NCBI GenBank assembly: GCA_964580185.1
Contig: CAZOJQ010000004.1
Span: forward strand, 1 to 64,000
Direction of reading: 5' to 3'
Length of the DNA stretch: 64,000 nucleotides
Source: CAYWWY01 sp964580185
GTDB taxonomy: Bacteria; Thermotogota; Thermotogae; MWEM01
Shown here in pieces: positions 1-8,577 of this stretch (positions are counted from its first letter, which is position 1; every line of letters starts with the position of its first letter). The position numbers and the translations under genes are program-made. The notes below the pieces were generated by a model, which was given only the letters and a program-made list of their open reading frames with translations, had not been told where the DNA came from and ran no database searches.

Positions 1-860
1 TTCATATCCACTTCGAACTTGCCGATGGCGAACGACGCCTTCGAGAATTCTTTCAAAGAGGAGGAACTCATTTTGCTCAATTGGAAAATCTCGAAGAATC
101 CTTGCTCTTTCGGTACCAACAAGCCTGTACTTTTCTTGTGAGAAGTGAACCCGTTGAACCGGGAAAATGGACATTAGTCCTTTCACCCGAAGTTTCCGGT
201 ATTTTCGCGCATGAAAGTTTTGGACACAAAAGCGAATCAGACTTTATCGCCGGAGACCAAGAAGCTCAGGAAGCATGGAAGATTGGTACAAGAGTAGGCA
301 GTGAAATCCTTACAATTATCGATTCCGGTCAAATACATGGTTCCGGATATGTTCCGTACGATGATGAAGGGACCCGTTCTCGCATCACCCCCTTGATTGA
401 AAAGGGAGTCCTTTCTGGAAGGCTTCATAGTGTATCAACAGCTACAATAATGAATGAATCCCTCACAGGAAACGCAAGAGCCGTCGATTTTTCATACGAA
501 CCGATTGTCCGAATGACAACCACATATATCAAGGAAGGAACCCAATCTTTATTTGACCTTATTTCTGATATCGACGATGGGATTTTGGTTGAGAGCGTAC
601 ATGGAGGTTCTGGAATGAGCACCTTCACAATGCGTCCTTCTTTAGCCTGGAGAATCCGTCGCGGGACTATCGCTGAACCCGTACGCGCTTCAGTAATCTC
701 CGGAACAGTAACGGAAACTCTTCAACATATTGAAGGGGTATCGGATCGTCTAGAATTATCCGGCATGGTATTGGGCGGTTGTGGAAAAATGGAACAGTCT
801 CCTCTTCCGGTCGGGTTTGGAGGACCTTACATCCGGGTAAGGGAGTTGATGGTACAATGA
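1..860 (+). CDS. tldD: TldD metalloprotease subunit, 5' end outside window
   Basis: This is the C-terminal part (about 286 residues) of TldD, the metal-binding subunit of the TldD/TldE protease that trims peptides. The reading frame is open from base 3, so the start lies upstream; family members are about 450-480 residues. The zinc motif HESFGHKSE (HExxxH type) and the downstream E/D-rich segment are visible, as is the glycine-rich GGSGMSTFTMRP segment typical of the family. The TGA at 858-860 overlaps the ATG of the tldE partner (ATGA), so the two are translationally coupled and probably form the known heterodimer. Identification by motif and by pairing is strong. Confidence 0.9.
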   Translation, partial: HIHFELADGERRLREFFQRGGTHFAQLENLEESLLFRYQQACTFLVRSEPVEPGKWTLVLSPEVSGIFAHESFGHKSESDFIAGDQEAQEAWKIGTRVGSEILTIIDSGQIHGSGYVPYDDEGTRSRITPLIEKGVLSGRLHSVSTATIMNESLTGNARAVDFSYEPIVRMTTTYIKEGTQSLFDLISDIDDGILVESVHGGSGMSTFTMRPSLAWRIRRGTIAEPVRASVISGTVTETLQHIEGVSDRLELSGMVLGGCGKMEQSPLPVGFGGPYIRVRELMVQ

Positions 861-2098
861 AAAAACCCATCATCGAACATTTGAAGTCAGAAATGGAAAG
901 AGATACGATCAAAATTTCCCAATCAAGGATCGAAGCAATAAAAAAAACGTTTATTCACTCAGTAAGTGTGCGCGTTTACGATGGTTCAAGCATTGGCGTT
1001 GCCGGAACATACGCGCCTTATGATGATCAAGAAATGACTCGAAAAGCTCTGGATGTGTTAAAACTTAAGATCGACTATCCGTGCGCTCCTTCCTCAAACG
1101 AAACCGCAAGCCGATCCGATCCTTTAGTCATTCCCGACCGAGAAATTTGGATCAACGAAACAGAAGACTTACTAGCCCACTTGGAGAGAGAAAACACAGC
1201 CTTTCGATTCCAAGGAGCCTTTCACCATTGCAACGAAACCACACACATAGCAAACGAAACGGGGCTTGATTTAATGAGCCAAATTAATTTTTGTGACTTG
1301 CTTCTTACATTCAAATCCCGATCGAGCACTGATTTGGTCGATGGATATGTCGTTGTGAGAACACCTGAATGGAATCCGAAAAGGATCCAAGAACTTCTAG
1401 TCAAAATCTGTTCTGCATGGGAACACGAACTTCCCCTTCCGGTTGGAAAACAACCTGTCATATTCCTTTCAACAGATCCATGGCTTCTATCCTTGATGGT
1501 TCGAGAGCTCCATGCAGACAAAATGGGTGCGGGAAGCTCTCTCTTTACTGAAAAGAAGCGCCATCGGATCTTTAGCAACCGGTTTTCCCTATATGCAAGC
1601 CGTAATCCCGAAGATCATACCTTGATCCCCTTTTTTGATAACGAGGGGGTAAGCCTCCCGGATGACCGAATTCCCCTAATCTTTGAAGGACAGATCCTTT
1701 CCCCCTATAGTGATAAACGATCCGCACATCGATATGGGTTTCCTTTAACGGCAACCGCGGGAGGTTCATTCAGCGAAATCCCCCATATTGAGAAACCAGA
1801 ACTTCGAATCAAACCAACAACCGCAAGCATGAAGGAACTGCTAAACGGCCAAACAGGGGTTTTGGTCTTGGTGTCGGCTGGAGGAGGATATGCTTCGGAT
1901 GGCGCCTTCGCTATCCCTGTATCCACGGCTTTCCTGTTTGACGGTCAAGAAATCGTAGGAAGACTACCTCCCTTCAACCTCCGTTCGAATATTTGGAGGA
2001 TTTTTGGAGAAGATTATCTAGGAACACTGGACGGATTTCTTTTCAAACCATGGGGATATAGGCCAACTGTGATTCAGATGGAACTCGTTCCGTTCTAA
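857..2098 (+). CDS. tldE: TldE/PmbA-like partner subunit
   Basis: A 413-residue protein of the TldE/PmbA family. It lacks the HExxxH motif of TldD, as expected for the non-catalytic partner, and has the family's glycine-rich C-terminal part (SAGGGYASDGAFAIPVSTAF) that shapes the active site at the subunit interface. I chose ATG 857 because it overlaps the tldD stop; a longer in-frame reading from 779 would lie entirely inside tldD. The ribosome-binding site is weak (GGGAG 11 bases upstream), consistent with coupling. The known role is proteolysis of small peptides or modified peptides; the substrate here is unknown. Confidence 0.85.
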   Translation: MKKPIIEHLKSEMERDTIKISQSRIEAIKKTFIHSVSVRVYDGSSIGVAGTYAPYDDQEMTRKALDVLKLKIDYPCAPSSNETASRSDPLVIPDREIWINETEDLLAHLERENTAFRFQGAFHHCNETTHIANETGLDLMSQINFCDLLLTFKSRSSTDLVDGYVVVRTPEWNPKRIQELLVKICSAWEHELPLPVGKQPVIFLSTDPWLLSLMVRELHADKMGAGSSLFTEKKRHRIFSNRFSLYASRNPEDHTLIPFFDNEGVSLPDDRIPLIFEGQILSPYSDKRSAHRYGFPLTATAGGSFSEIPHIEKPELRIKPTTASMKELLNGQTGVLVLVSAGGGYASDGAFAIPVSTAFLFDGQEIVGRLPPFNLRSNIWRIFGEDYLGTLDGFLFKPWGYRPTVIQMELVPF

Positions 2099-2136
2099 TA
2101 TGGACAGAAAAAAGTTTATTATTCCTCCGAAAGAAG

Positions 2137-2160
2137 AAAAACCCTAAGCGGTTTTTTTTT
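2137..2160 (+). terminator. Rho-independent terminator after tldE
   Basis: Stem AAAAACC (2137-2143) / GGTTTTT (2150-2156) with a 6-base loop followed by more T. It lies 38 bases past the tldE stop and before the promoter of the histidine kinase. The stem is short and A/T-rich, so efficiency is uncertain. Confidence 0.55.
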
Positions 2161-2170
2161 ACAAATTCTG

Positions 2171-2203
2171 TGTAAATGTCAAAAATACGAAGTATGCTAT
2201 ACT
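2171..2203 (+). promoter_or_regulatory. Extended -10 promoter of the histidine kinase
   Basis: TATACT at 2198-2203 is preceded by TATGC, an extended -10. The -35 region has only poor matches (TGTAAA at 2171 or TGTCAA at 2177). The predicted start near 2210 leaves an 80-base leader. The AGGAGG ribosome-binding site of the next gene is at 2284-2289. Confidence 0.5.
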
Positions 2204-2293
2204 ATACCCTAGGTAAGGTTTGGAATCCGATCGATTATCTACCCGCTTCTTTACGAAGGCCGTTCAAATATTGAAAGAACCCTAGGAGGCTCT

Positions 2294-4606
2294 ATGCTCC
2301 AAAAAAATGCCCACAAAACCAAACGGTGGATTCCGATTGATGGGAAAATCGGGATCGTTTTGGAAGGGAGCTCTTGGAGATGGGAATACCATCACAAATC
2401 CCAAGCTTTTCTTTGGAGTAGTAGCCTTATTGATATCCTCGAAAACCCGAATCAAGAGATTGATGCTTCTCTAGATTCCTTTATAAAACTGATCCATCCT
2501 GAAGATCAAGAATCTGTGCGAAAAGCTTGGACTCAATCTATTTCTACAGAAGAATCCTATTCGATTGAATATCGAGTTAAAACTGCTCAAGATTCTTTCA
2601 TTTGGATTAGTGAGTATTGTCGTACGGAATTTGACAAAAACGGAAATCCAATTCGTTCCGTTGGGATTCTTCATGACATTTCCGATTGGAAAATCATGGA
2701 AGAACACTTGAGCCAAGAAAAAGACCGGTTGCAAGACGTGTTGTCATCAATTGGCGCAGGGGGATGGGAAATCAATCTCCTCACTGGGGATATCGTGAGA
2801 AACAAAAACTGGTATCAGGCTTTTGGATACAATTCCAAAGATTCTCTCCCCCATCAAGACTACGGACTATCAATTGTTCATCCAAATGATCGACAAAAAG
2901 CCATCGATTCGTTAGGATCCTTTATCCGAGGCAATCAAAGCGTATCTGAGGTTGAAATCCGGTTGAAACATAAGCAAAGAGGTTGGATTTGGGTAGCCAG
3001 TCGGGCTCAACTCATAACGGATAAAAACGGGAACCCCGAACGCTTGTCTGGCATTGACTTTGACATCACCGAACAAAAGAAAAAAGAGCAAACGCTTCAA
3101 TCCTGGATTTCTTTACTCAATGCGACCCTTGAATCCATCGTCGATGGAATCCTTATAATCAATCGTTCAGAGAAAATCGTGAAGTGGAACCAAAAGGGGT
3201 TGATCCTTTGGAACCTTTCGGAATCCCTTATCCAAGAACGTTCATTAAGTACTGTCATTCAGCACATGTCTCTGAATGTGGATGATCCTGCACAGTTCTA
3301 TGAACAAGCCAGAGAGGTATATTCCAATCCACAAGAACCCAGTTTTCGTCAGATCCAATTTTCCGACGGAAAAATCCTTGAGTGGTTTTCTAACCCTCAA
3401 TACATGGGGGATGCTGTCGTAGGGAGTGTGTGGAGTTTCTGTGACATCACCGAACAGATTCGCCTCCAAACTCAACTTCAGGAACAGCAGATGCAGATCG
3501 AATATGCAATGAAAGAAATGCCTGCATCTATTTGGACTGCCTCTCATCCCGATCATATACCGGTTTTCTTTAGCGAATCTAGCGAAAAGCTATATGGTCG
3601 ATCAATGGAAGAAATCTTTGCAAACCCTGATATCGAGCTAGAGTTCACTCATCCAGAAGACCGCGAAACCGCTTTGAAGGCATATGAAACATTGGAAAAG
3701 CAAGGAACTGCAGAATTTGAGTATCGGCTTGTTCAACCGGACCACTCTTTTATTTGGGTCAATCGGAAAATGAGAGCGGTTAAGGAAAACGGAAGAATCG
3801 TCCGGATCCAAGGTATTGAAGTCGATATTACGGAACGGAAAAAATATGAGTCTCAACTCCTTGAAGCTAAAATGCAAGCAGAAGCTTTTTCAAAAGCCAA
3901 ATCCGATTTTTTATCCAATATGTCACATGAGCTTAGAACCCCTTTAACAGGAATAATTGGTTTTGCCGATTCCTTAAGGATGACTTCTTTAGATGATGAG
4001 CAACAGTTCCTTCTACAACATATTATTACTGCCTCAGAGGCGTTGAAAAACGTGGTTGGAAACGTGTTGGACATCTCCAAGATCGAAGCGGGGAAACTGG
4101 AACTCCATCCTCGTTCGGTCGATTTGCTCTCATTATCTCAGCAAACTTTAAGCATGGTTCAGTACCAAGCCAAGCAAAAGCAGATCGACCTATCTCTCTC
4201 CGTCGATCCGAACATCCCAAAAGTCATGATCGATCCACTTAGAATCCAACAGATTCTACTCAACTTAGTGGCAAACGCTGTTAAGTTTACATCCAATGGA
4301 GGTCAAGTGAGCCTTACCATAAAAAAAAGGGGGGATGTCCCCCTTTGTGTGCGTTTTGTAATCGCCGATACTGGAATCGGAATCCCTGAAAATGAGCTGA
4401 AACGAATTTTTGAACCCTTTGAGCAAATCGATAGTTCATTAACTAGAAAGTATTCAGGAACTGGGATCGGTCTCGCTATTTCTCTCCAATTAGTTCAGCG
4501 AATGGGTTCCACCATTCAAGTAAAATCTGAGCTGGGCCAGGGCTCGACTTTTTTCTTTGACTTAGCGCTCCAAACTGCCGCAATTCACCGCAAAAAAGGA
4601 AAGTAG
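2294..4606 (+). CDS. Cytoplasmic hybrid-free histidine kinase with four PAS domains
   Basis: A 770-residue sensor kinase. Four PAS/PAC units run through about residues 25-130, 150-265, 275-395 and 400-515, three of them ending in the PAC-like D-I-T/S-E segment. The HisKA domain carries the phospho-acceptor in MSHELRTPL (His545), followed by the HATPase_c boxes: N box (NLVANAVKFT), G1 (ADTGIGIP) and G2 (GTGIGLAI). There is no transmembrane segment and no receiver domain, so it senses an internal signal (PAS ligands such as redox cofactors are possible, not shown). No response regulator lies beside it, making it an orphan kinase. Start ATG 2294 follows a perfect AGGAGG. Confidence 0.9.
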   Translation: MLQKNAHKTKRWIPIDGKIGIVLEGSSWRWEYHHKSQAFLWSSSLIDILENPNQEIDASLDSFIKLIHPEDQESVRKAWTQSISTEESYSIEYRVKTAQDSFIWISEYCRTEFDKNGNPIRSVGILHDISDWKIMEEHLSQEKDRLQDVLSSIGAGGWEINLLTGDIVRNKNWYQAFGYNSKDSLPHQDYGLSIVHPNDRQKAIDSLGSFIRGNQSVSEVEIRLKHKQRGWIWVASRAQLITDKNGNPERLSGIDFDITEQKKKEQTLQSWISLLNATLESIVDGILIINRSEKIVKWNQKGLILWNLSESLIQERSLSTVIQHMSLNVDDPAQFYEQAREVYSNPQEPSFRQIQFSDGKILEWFSNPQYMGDAVVGSVWSFCDITEQIRLQTQLQEQQMQIEYAMKEMPASIWTASHPDHIPVFFSESSEKLYGRSMEEIFANPDIELEFTHPEDRETALKAYETLEKQGTAEFEYRLVQPDHSFIWVNRKMRAVKENGRIVRIQGIEVDITERKKYESQLLEAKMQAEAFSKAKSDFLSNMSHELRTPLTGIIGFADSLRMTSLDDEQQFLLQHIITASEALKNVVGNVLDISKIEAGKLELHPRSVDLLSLSQQTLSMVQYQAKQKQIDLSLSVDPNIPKVMIDPLRIQQILLNLVANAVKFTSNGGQVSLTIKKRGDVPLCVRFVIADTGIGIPENELKRIFEPFEQIDSSLTRKYSGTGIGLAISLQLVQRMGSTIQVKSELGQGSTFFFDLALQTAAIHRKKGK

Positions 4607-4618
4607 CCTATTCGATCA

Positions 4619-4783
4619 TTATTGGTAGAATGACAGTAAAGGGATCTTATACAACCGACTGGCCTCAACGATTGCCTTCGAAAACTCAAAAGCAACAAGC
4701 GCATCTTTCGGGTTCCTTGGTTCTCGATCCCATTCCCGAATAATATCCCGGTACAGATGAATCAAAACCTCCCTGCGTTTCAT
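4619..4783 (-). CDS. Small conserved-looking protein with a 10-G ribosome-binding site
   Basis: A 54-residue acidic/basic helical protein beginning MKRREVLIHLYRDIIREW; I do not recognise the family. I chose the ATG at 4783 because it follows a consensus promoter by about 42 bases and sits 3 bases after a run of ten G that can only act as the Shine-Dalgarno sequence. An upstream in-frame extension to 4936 would run through the promoter and is unlikely. The gene converges on the histidine kinase and diverges from the XRE repressor. Function unknown. The homopolymer makes its translation a candidate for slip-strand variation. Confidence 0.6.
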   Translation of the reverse strand: MKRREVLIHLYRDIIREWDREPRNPKDALVAFEFSKAIVEASRLYKIPLLSFYQ

Positions 4784-4786
4784 ATT

Positions 4787-4796
4787 CCCCCCCCCC
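4787..4796 (-). repeat. 10-base G homopolymer in the translation-initiation region
   Basis: Ten consecutive C on the plus strand (G on the coding strand) directly upstream of ATG 4783. It lies in the untranslated leader, so length changes would alter ribosome-binding strength or spacing rather than the reading frame. Confidence 0.9.
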
Positions 4797-4831
4797 TGGG
4801 CTGAGTCGTATTTTTGCTTCAATCTTGTTAT

Positions 4832-4861
4832 ATTATATAACTTTTTATTCCTTTCTGTCAA
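4832..4861 (-). promoter_or_regulatory. Consensus sigma-70 type promoter for the 54-residue gene
   Basis: On the minus strand TTGACA (4861-4856) is followed after 18 bases by TATAAT (4837-4832), both perfect consensus hexamers. The predicted start is near 4825, giving a leader of about 42 bases that contains the G run. It is one of only two perfect two-box promoters I found in the window. Confidence 0.75.
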
Positions 4862-4946
4862 TAGTGATTGAGAAAGGATATCGGAGCTATTCTGAAGTAA
4901 TCCATGAATAAAGCCGACAATTACCCTACATTCCATATAACTATAT

Positions 4947-4974
4947 TTGGTTCTCGAGGAAATTATGGTACAAT
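4947..4974 (+). promoter_or_regulatory. Extended -10 promoter giving a leaderless repressor mRNA
   Basis: TTGGTT (4947-4952), 16-base spacer, TACAAT (4969-4974) preceded by TATGG. With the usual 6-7 base distance, transcription would start at about 4981, the A of the repressor ATG. No Shine-Dalgarno sequence precedes that ATG, which agrees with a leaderless transcript. Confidence 0.55.
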
Positions 4975-4980
4975 ACAGTT

Positions 4981-5655
4981 ATGAATCAAGCAATTGAAGG
5001 TATCGGTACTCGGGTAAAAAAACGCCGAGTAATTATGGGGTTAAGCCAAAAGCAACTATCTGATCTATTGGGTGTCGCCCAAGCGCATATTTCCAAAATC
5101 GAAAGTGGTAAAGGAAATCCATCTCCCAAGCTTTTGAACAGTATTGCTCGAATTTTGAAAACGTCACCCGGATTCCTTATCGGATCTTTCTCTGAATCGC
5201 AATCTCATTCAACTGAAATCGGGTTCGTTGAATTCAATCGGGAAACACAGCGGTATAGAGTTCGCGTAATTGGCCGAATCTCTGCGGGTGGCATTGAAAG
5301 CTGTTCCATTGCTGCGGAAGAAGTGATTGCCGTTATCGAATCCGACAAACCTATGGACTTTGCCTTAGTAGTCCGTGGAGATAGCATGGAACCTAGGCTG
5401 TTTGAGGGCGATATCGTATTGATTCAGAAGACTCCTGTGAGTGAGTTAAAAAACCGCGATATGGTTGTGGTGATTCGGGATTTTGAAGAGGGACTTGTGA
5501 AGCGCTTCTTCTTGGATGATTTAGGTAATGTAATCCTACAAAGCGATAATGCGAATTACCCACCTCTCATTATCCCTGCCAACCAAATCGGTATTGAATG
5601 CTATATTGTGGGAAAGGTAATAGAGATAAGGGCTTACCCTGATGGCCATCTATAA
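4981..5655 (+). CDS. XRE/S24 self-cleaving type transcriptional repressor
   Basis: A 224-residue repressor of the CI/LexA-like architecture: an XRE helix-turn-helix at about residues 10-65 and a C-terminal S24 (LexA-type) peptidase domain. The catalytic serine is in RGDSMEP (Ser135), the lysine in LVKRFF (Lys174), and the likely Ala-Gly cleavage site is in RISAGG (Ala102-Gly103). Such proteins repress until RecA-stimulated autocleavage, so a DNA-damage or stress switch is the best guess. Phage genes are absent nearby, so this looks chromosomal rather than part of a prophage. The start has no ribosome-binding site and lies at the predicted transcription start. Confidence 0.85.
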   Translation: MNQAIEGIGTRVKKRRVIMGLSQKQLSDLLGVAQAHISKIESGKGNPSPKLLNSIARILKTSPGFLIGSFSESQSHSTEIGFVEFNRETQRYRVRVIGRISAGGIESCSIAAEEVIAVIESDKPMDFALVVRGDSMEPRLFEGDIVLIQKTPVSELKNRDMVVVIRDFEEGLVKRFFLDDLGNVILQSDNANYPPLIIPANQIGIECYIVGKVIEIRAYPDGHL

Positions 5656-5912
5656 TGGTACCTATCTTTAATCATTGCGCTGAACCCCGAACTCCCTTTG
5701 AAAACCGAATTTTTAAACTCAAAATGCTTTTTTCCGGTTTTCCCTTCAGGAGAAAGTTGCCTGTCAATCTGTCGGGTCTAGATCCGACCCTTTCCCCCTC
5801 AGAAGGAATAGGAACCCTATTTGATTCTTCAGGTTCTTCTACACTGTTCGAATCAATAAACCCAAACTTTCGCAGAGTACAGTTGATTAAAAAAACCGTT
5901 GACGAAGACTAG
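5655..5912 (+). CDS. Hypothetical 85-residue protein coupled to the repressor
   Basis: An 85-residue reading frame whose ATG shares a base with the repressor stop (TAATG), suggesting translational re-initiation. It has no hydrophobic segment and no motif I recognise; it is serine/proline/phenylalanine-rich with a basic N-terminal half. No independent ribosome-binding site is visible and the sequence contains a short GGGTC/GACCC inverted repeat at about 5777-5793. It may be a real accessory gene or merely an open frame; only conservation would tell. Confidence 0.4.
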   Translation: MVPIFNHCAEPRTPFENRIFKLKMLFSGFPFRRKLPVNLSGLDPTLSPSEGIGTLFDSSGSSTLFESINPNFRRVQLIKKTVDED

Positions 5913-5945
5913 ACCATAAGAAAAGAGAATAACCGGGAGGAAAAA

Positions 5946-7625
5946 ATGCTTATTGGGTATGCCTTACTTGCTGCCTTACCAATTATCCTCATTGTAATCC
6001 TCATGGTCGGATTCTCTTGGCCCGCAAGAAAAAGCATGCCATGCGCTTGGTTTGTTTCCGTAACAATTGCCTTAGTTGTATGGCGGATGGAACCGATTCG
6101 TGTCCTAGCAGCAAGTATAGAAGGATCTCTTGGGGCATTAAATATCATCATGATTATATTTGGCGCTCTGTTTCTTTTGAATATGATGAAGCAATCCGGA
6201 GCGATGGAAATCATCAAACAGAGCTTTTCGGATATTTCTTCAGATCAGCGAGTTCAGGCGATCATTATTGGTTGGGTCTTTGCATCCTTTATCGAGGGAG
6301 CAGCAGGGTTTGGTACCCCAGCGGCTCTTGCTGCTCCTCTCTTAGTGGGAATGGGATTTCCTCCAATCCCAGCTGCCATGATCACGCTTCTATTCAATAG
6401 CACATCAGTCGCTTTTGGGGCAGTTGGTACAACATTGGTTGTTGGGATTGGCAATTCAATTTCTGGATTGCTTCCAGAAACGGTCATTTCGATGAATGAG
6501 TTCATCCATCAGGTAGGAATATGGGGCTCTCTGTTTCATTTCTGCATTGGTTCGATGCTCCCTCTTATTGGGATTTGTATGATGACTCGTTTTTTTGGTA
6601 CCAATCGTTCTTTCCGCGAAGGATTGGAAGTAGCTCCTTTCGCATTATTTTCGGGATTTTGCTTTACATCAGCCATGCTTTTAATATCGACTCTGTTCGG
6701 CCCTGAGCTCCCTTCCGTGATCGGAGGTTTTGTTGCTTTGGTTATCGTGATCAGCACGGCCCGTATGGGTTTTCTAATGCCGAAACGGACTTGGCGGTTT
6801 TCATTCGAAGAAGAGAATTTGCAAGACTCTGTGAGAGAACTTCCGAACCGAGATTCACCAAATCGATCAGATCATGGATCATTCAGGATTCAGTTGAAAT
6901 CCTGGACACCATATCTCATCATCGGGGCGTTCCTTGTCATAACTCGAATCCCCAATTCCCCCATTCAATTGATTTTGCGCTCTTGGAGCATCTCATGGAA
7001 TCCGATTCTCGATCAAACAGGGATTAGTTATCGTTTGGATCCTTTGTATTCTCCAGGAATTATCCCGTTTTTTGGTGTAGCGATGGGCCTGGGCGCGTTA
7101 TACCGAATGAAGAGGAAGAAGATCGGGATTGCGCTATCAACAACCCTTGGTCAAACCTTCTCAGCCATGGTACCTCTTGTTTTTGCGGTTGCAATGGTAC
7201 GAGTATTGGTACAATCGGGAGAAAATCCCTCTGGTTTAAGTAGTATGTTGCTTACTCTTTCATCTGCAGTATCAAACTTTGCCGGTAGTCTTTGGCCAAT
7301 CTTTGCTCCATTTGTTGGTGTTTTGGGTTCTTTCAGCGCTGGATCCCACACCGTTTCAAACCTCCTTTTCGGAGGATTTCAGTATGAGGTTGCAGACCAG
7401 CTCGGCCTATCCCGAACAATTATCGTCTCTTTGCAAACCGTAGGAGGTGCCATCGGAAATATGATTTGCGTCCATAATATTGTTGCTGTCTGTGCTGTTC
7501 TAGGTACCCTAGGAAAAGAAGGAACGATCATTCGGATGAACCTAATCCCCGTTATAGGGTATGCGCTCCTATCAGGGCTTTTGGGCCTAATCTTTACCTA
7601 CTTCTGGGGATACGCCTTTTTTTAA
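5946..7625 (+). CDS. lctP: L-lactate permease family transporter
   Basis: A 559-residue polytopic membrane protein of the LctP/LldP family (TC 2.A.14), which takes up lactate (and glycolate) with protons. The conserved segment around residues 115-135 (FIEGAAGFGTPAALAAPLL) and the C-terminal SAGSHTVSNLLFGGFQ region are family signatures. Length matches the family (about 530-560). GGGAGG lies 5 bases before ATG 5946. It stands alone on the plus strand and converges with mraY with only 10 bases between them; no lactate dehydrogenase is in the window, so whether lactate is imported or exported cannot be said. Confidence 0.9.
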   Translation: MLIGYALLAALPIILIVILMVGFSWPARKSMPCAWFVSVTIALVVWRMEPIRVLAASIEGSLGALNIIMIIFGALFLLNMMKQSGAMEIIKQSFSDISSDQRVQAIIIGWVFASFIEGAAGFGTPAALAAPLLVGMGFPPIPAAMITLLFNSTSVAFGAVGTTLVVGIGNSISGLLPETVISMNEFIHQVGIWGSLFHFCIGSMLPLIGICMMTRFFGTNRSFREGLEVAPFALFSGFCFTSAMLLISTLFGPELPSVIGGFVALVIVISTARMGFLMPKRTWRFSFEEENLQDSVRELPNRDSPNRSDHGSFRIQLKSWTPYLIIGAFLVITRIPNSPIQLILRSWSISWNPILDQTGISYRLDPLYSPGIIPFFGVAMGLGALYRMKRKKIGIALSTTLGQTFSAMVPLVFAVAMVRVLVQSGENPSGLSSMLLTLSSAVSNFAGSLWPIFAPFVGVLGSFSAGSHTVSNLLFGGFQYEVADQLGLSRTIIVSLQTVGGAIGNMICVHNIVAVCAVLGTLGKEGTIIRMNLIPVIGYALLSGLLGLIFTYFWGYAFF

Positions 7626-7635
7626 CAAATGGATT

Positions 7636-8577
7636 TCATGCCGTAAAGGTCAGGATACAAGCGACGAGCTGGATTACCCAAAACCTACCGACAACAAGTG
7701 TTTCCGGCCATCCCAGTAACTCGAAATGATGATGGATTGGACTCATAAGAAAGATTCGCTTCTTTCGGATTTTATAAGAACATACCTGAAACACAACGCT
7801 GAGCGTCTCCATCCAAAAGACAAATCCGAAAATGAAAAAAAGAAACGGGCTTCTTGAAGAGAGGGCATAAACACCCAAAATCCCTCCTATACCCAACGCG
7901 CCAGTATCACCCATAATGATTTTTGCCGGTTTTGTATTGAACCATAAAAAAGCAAGGAGCACGGCTGCGAGAAAGAGTAGGGAAGGATCATGAATGTCTT
8001 GTAGGGTGAAGAAAACGAATGCTGAAATGCAAGTGATGATTGTTGCTCCTCCAGCAAGACCGTCTAATCCATCTGTCAAATTGGTTGCGTTGGAGAATCC
8101 CGTAAGGAACAAAAAGAAAAATGGGTAATACAACCATCCCATATCCCAAATCATTCCTCCAGAAAAAGGCACAGAAACAGACAGGCTGGATTCTGTTGGA
8201 GAAAGGATGAATAAGACGATTAAACAGGAGAAGAATTGAAAGATGAGTTTGTAGCGCGCAGGAAGTCCACGAGCGTTTTTCCGGGTGATTTTAAGGAAAT
8301 CGTCCATAAATCCAATACTCCCGAAAAAAATTCCCCCAAATAAAACGGGAAGAAAAAAAGGTGTCGGTTGCCACAATTGATAGAAAGAATAGGCAACAAG
8401 GAATATTGGGAGAAAAATTACCCCCCCCACTGATGGTGTGCCTTGCTTATAACCATGCATATCAGGTCCTTCCTCCCGTACGTACAATACCAGCTGTCTT
8501 TTTTTAATGAGAGGAATTGCAATCCTAAAGGTGAGGATCGTGATTAAGAAAAGAACTAGCGTGGTCCACAAGACCAT
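7636..8577 (-). CDS. mraY: Phospho-N-acetylmuramoyl-pentapeptide transferase
   Basis: MraY transfers phospho-MurNAc-pentapeptide to undecaprenyl phosphate, making lipid I at the cytoplasmic membrane. The 313-residue protein is hydrophobic throughout and shows the family motifs: FMDDFLK (metal-binding aspartates), NATNLTDGLDGLA, and the C-terminal HHHFELLGW. It is somewhat shorter than the 320-360 typical of the family. ATG 8577 has GGAGG 9 bases upstream and overlaps the murF 3' end by 53 bases. The coding sequence contains a run of eight G (8421-8428) in VGGV. It is the last gene of the long minus-strand run. Confidence 0.95.
   Translation of the reverse strand: MVLWTTLVLFLITILTFRIAIPLIKKRQLVLYVREEGPDMHGYKQGTPSVGGVIFLPIFLVAYSFYQLWQPTPFFLPVLFGGIFFGSIGFMDDFLKITRKNARGLPARYKLIFQFFSCLIVLFILSPTESSLSVSVPFSGGMIWDMGWLYYPFFFLFLTGFSNATNLTDGLDGLAGGATIITCISAFVFFTLQDIHDPSLLFLAAVLLAFLWFNTKPAKIIMGDTGALGIGGILGVYALSSRSPFLFFIFGFVFWMETLSVVFQVCSYKIRKKRIFLMSPIHHHFELLGWPETLVVGRFWVIQLVACILTFTA

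Noticed and set aside
779..856. Upstream start for tldE
   Set aside because: It would overlap tldD by more than 80 bases; the ATGA junction at 857 is the natural start.
4951..4960. CTCGAG palindrome as operator of the XRE repressor
   Set aside because: Only six bases are symmetric and no second copy lies nearby; too weak to call.
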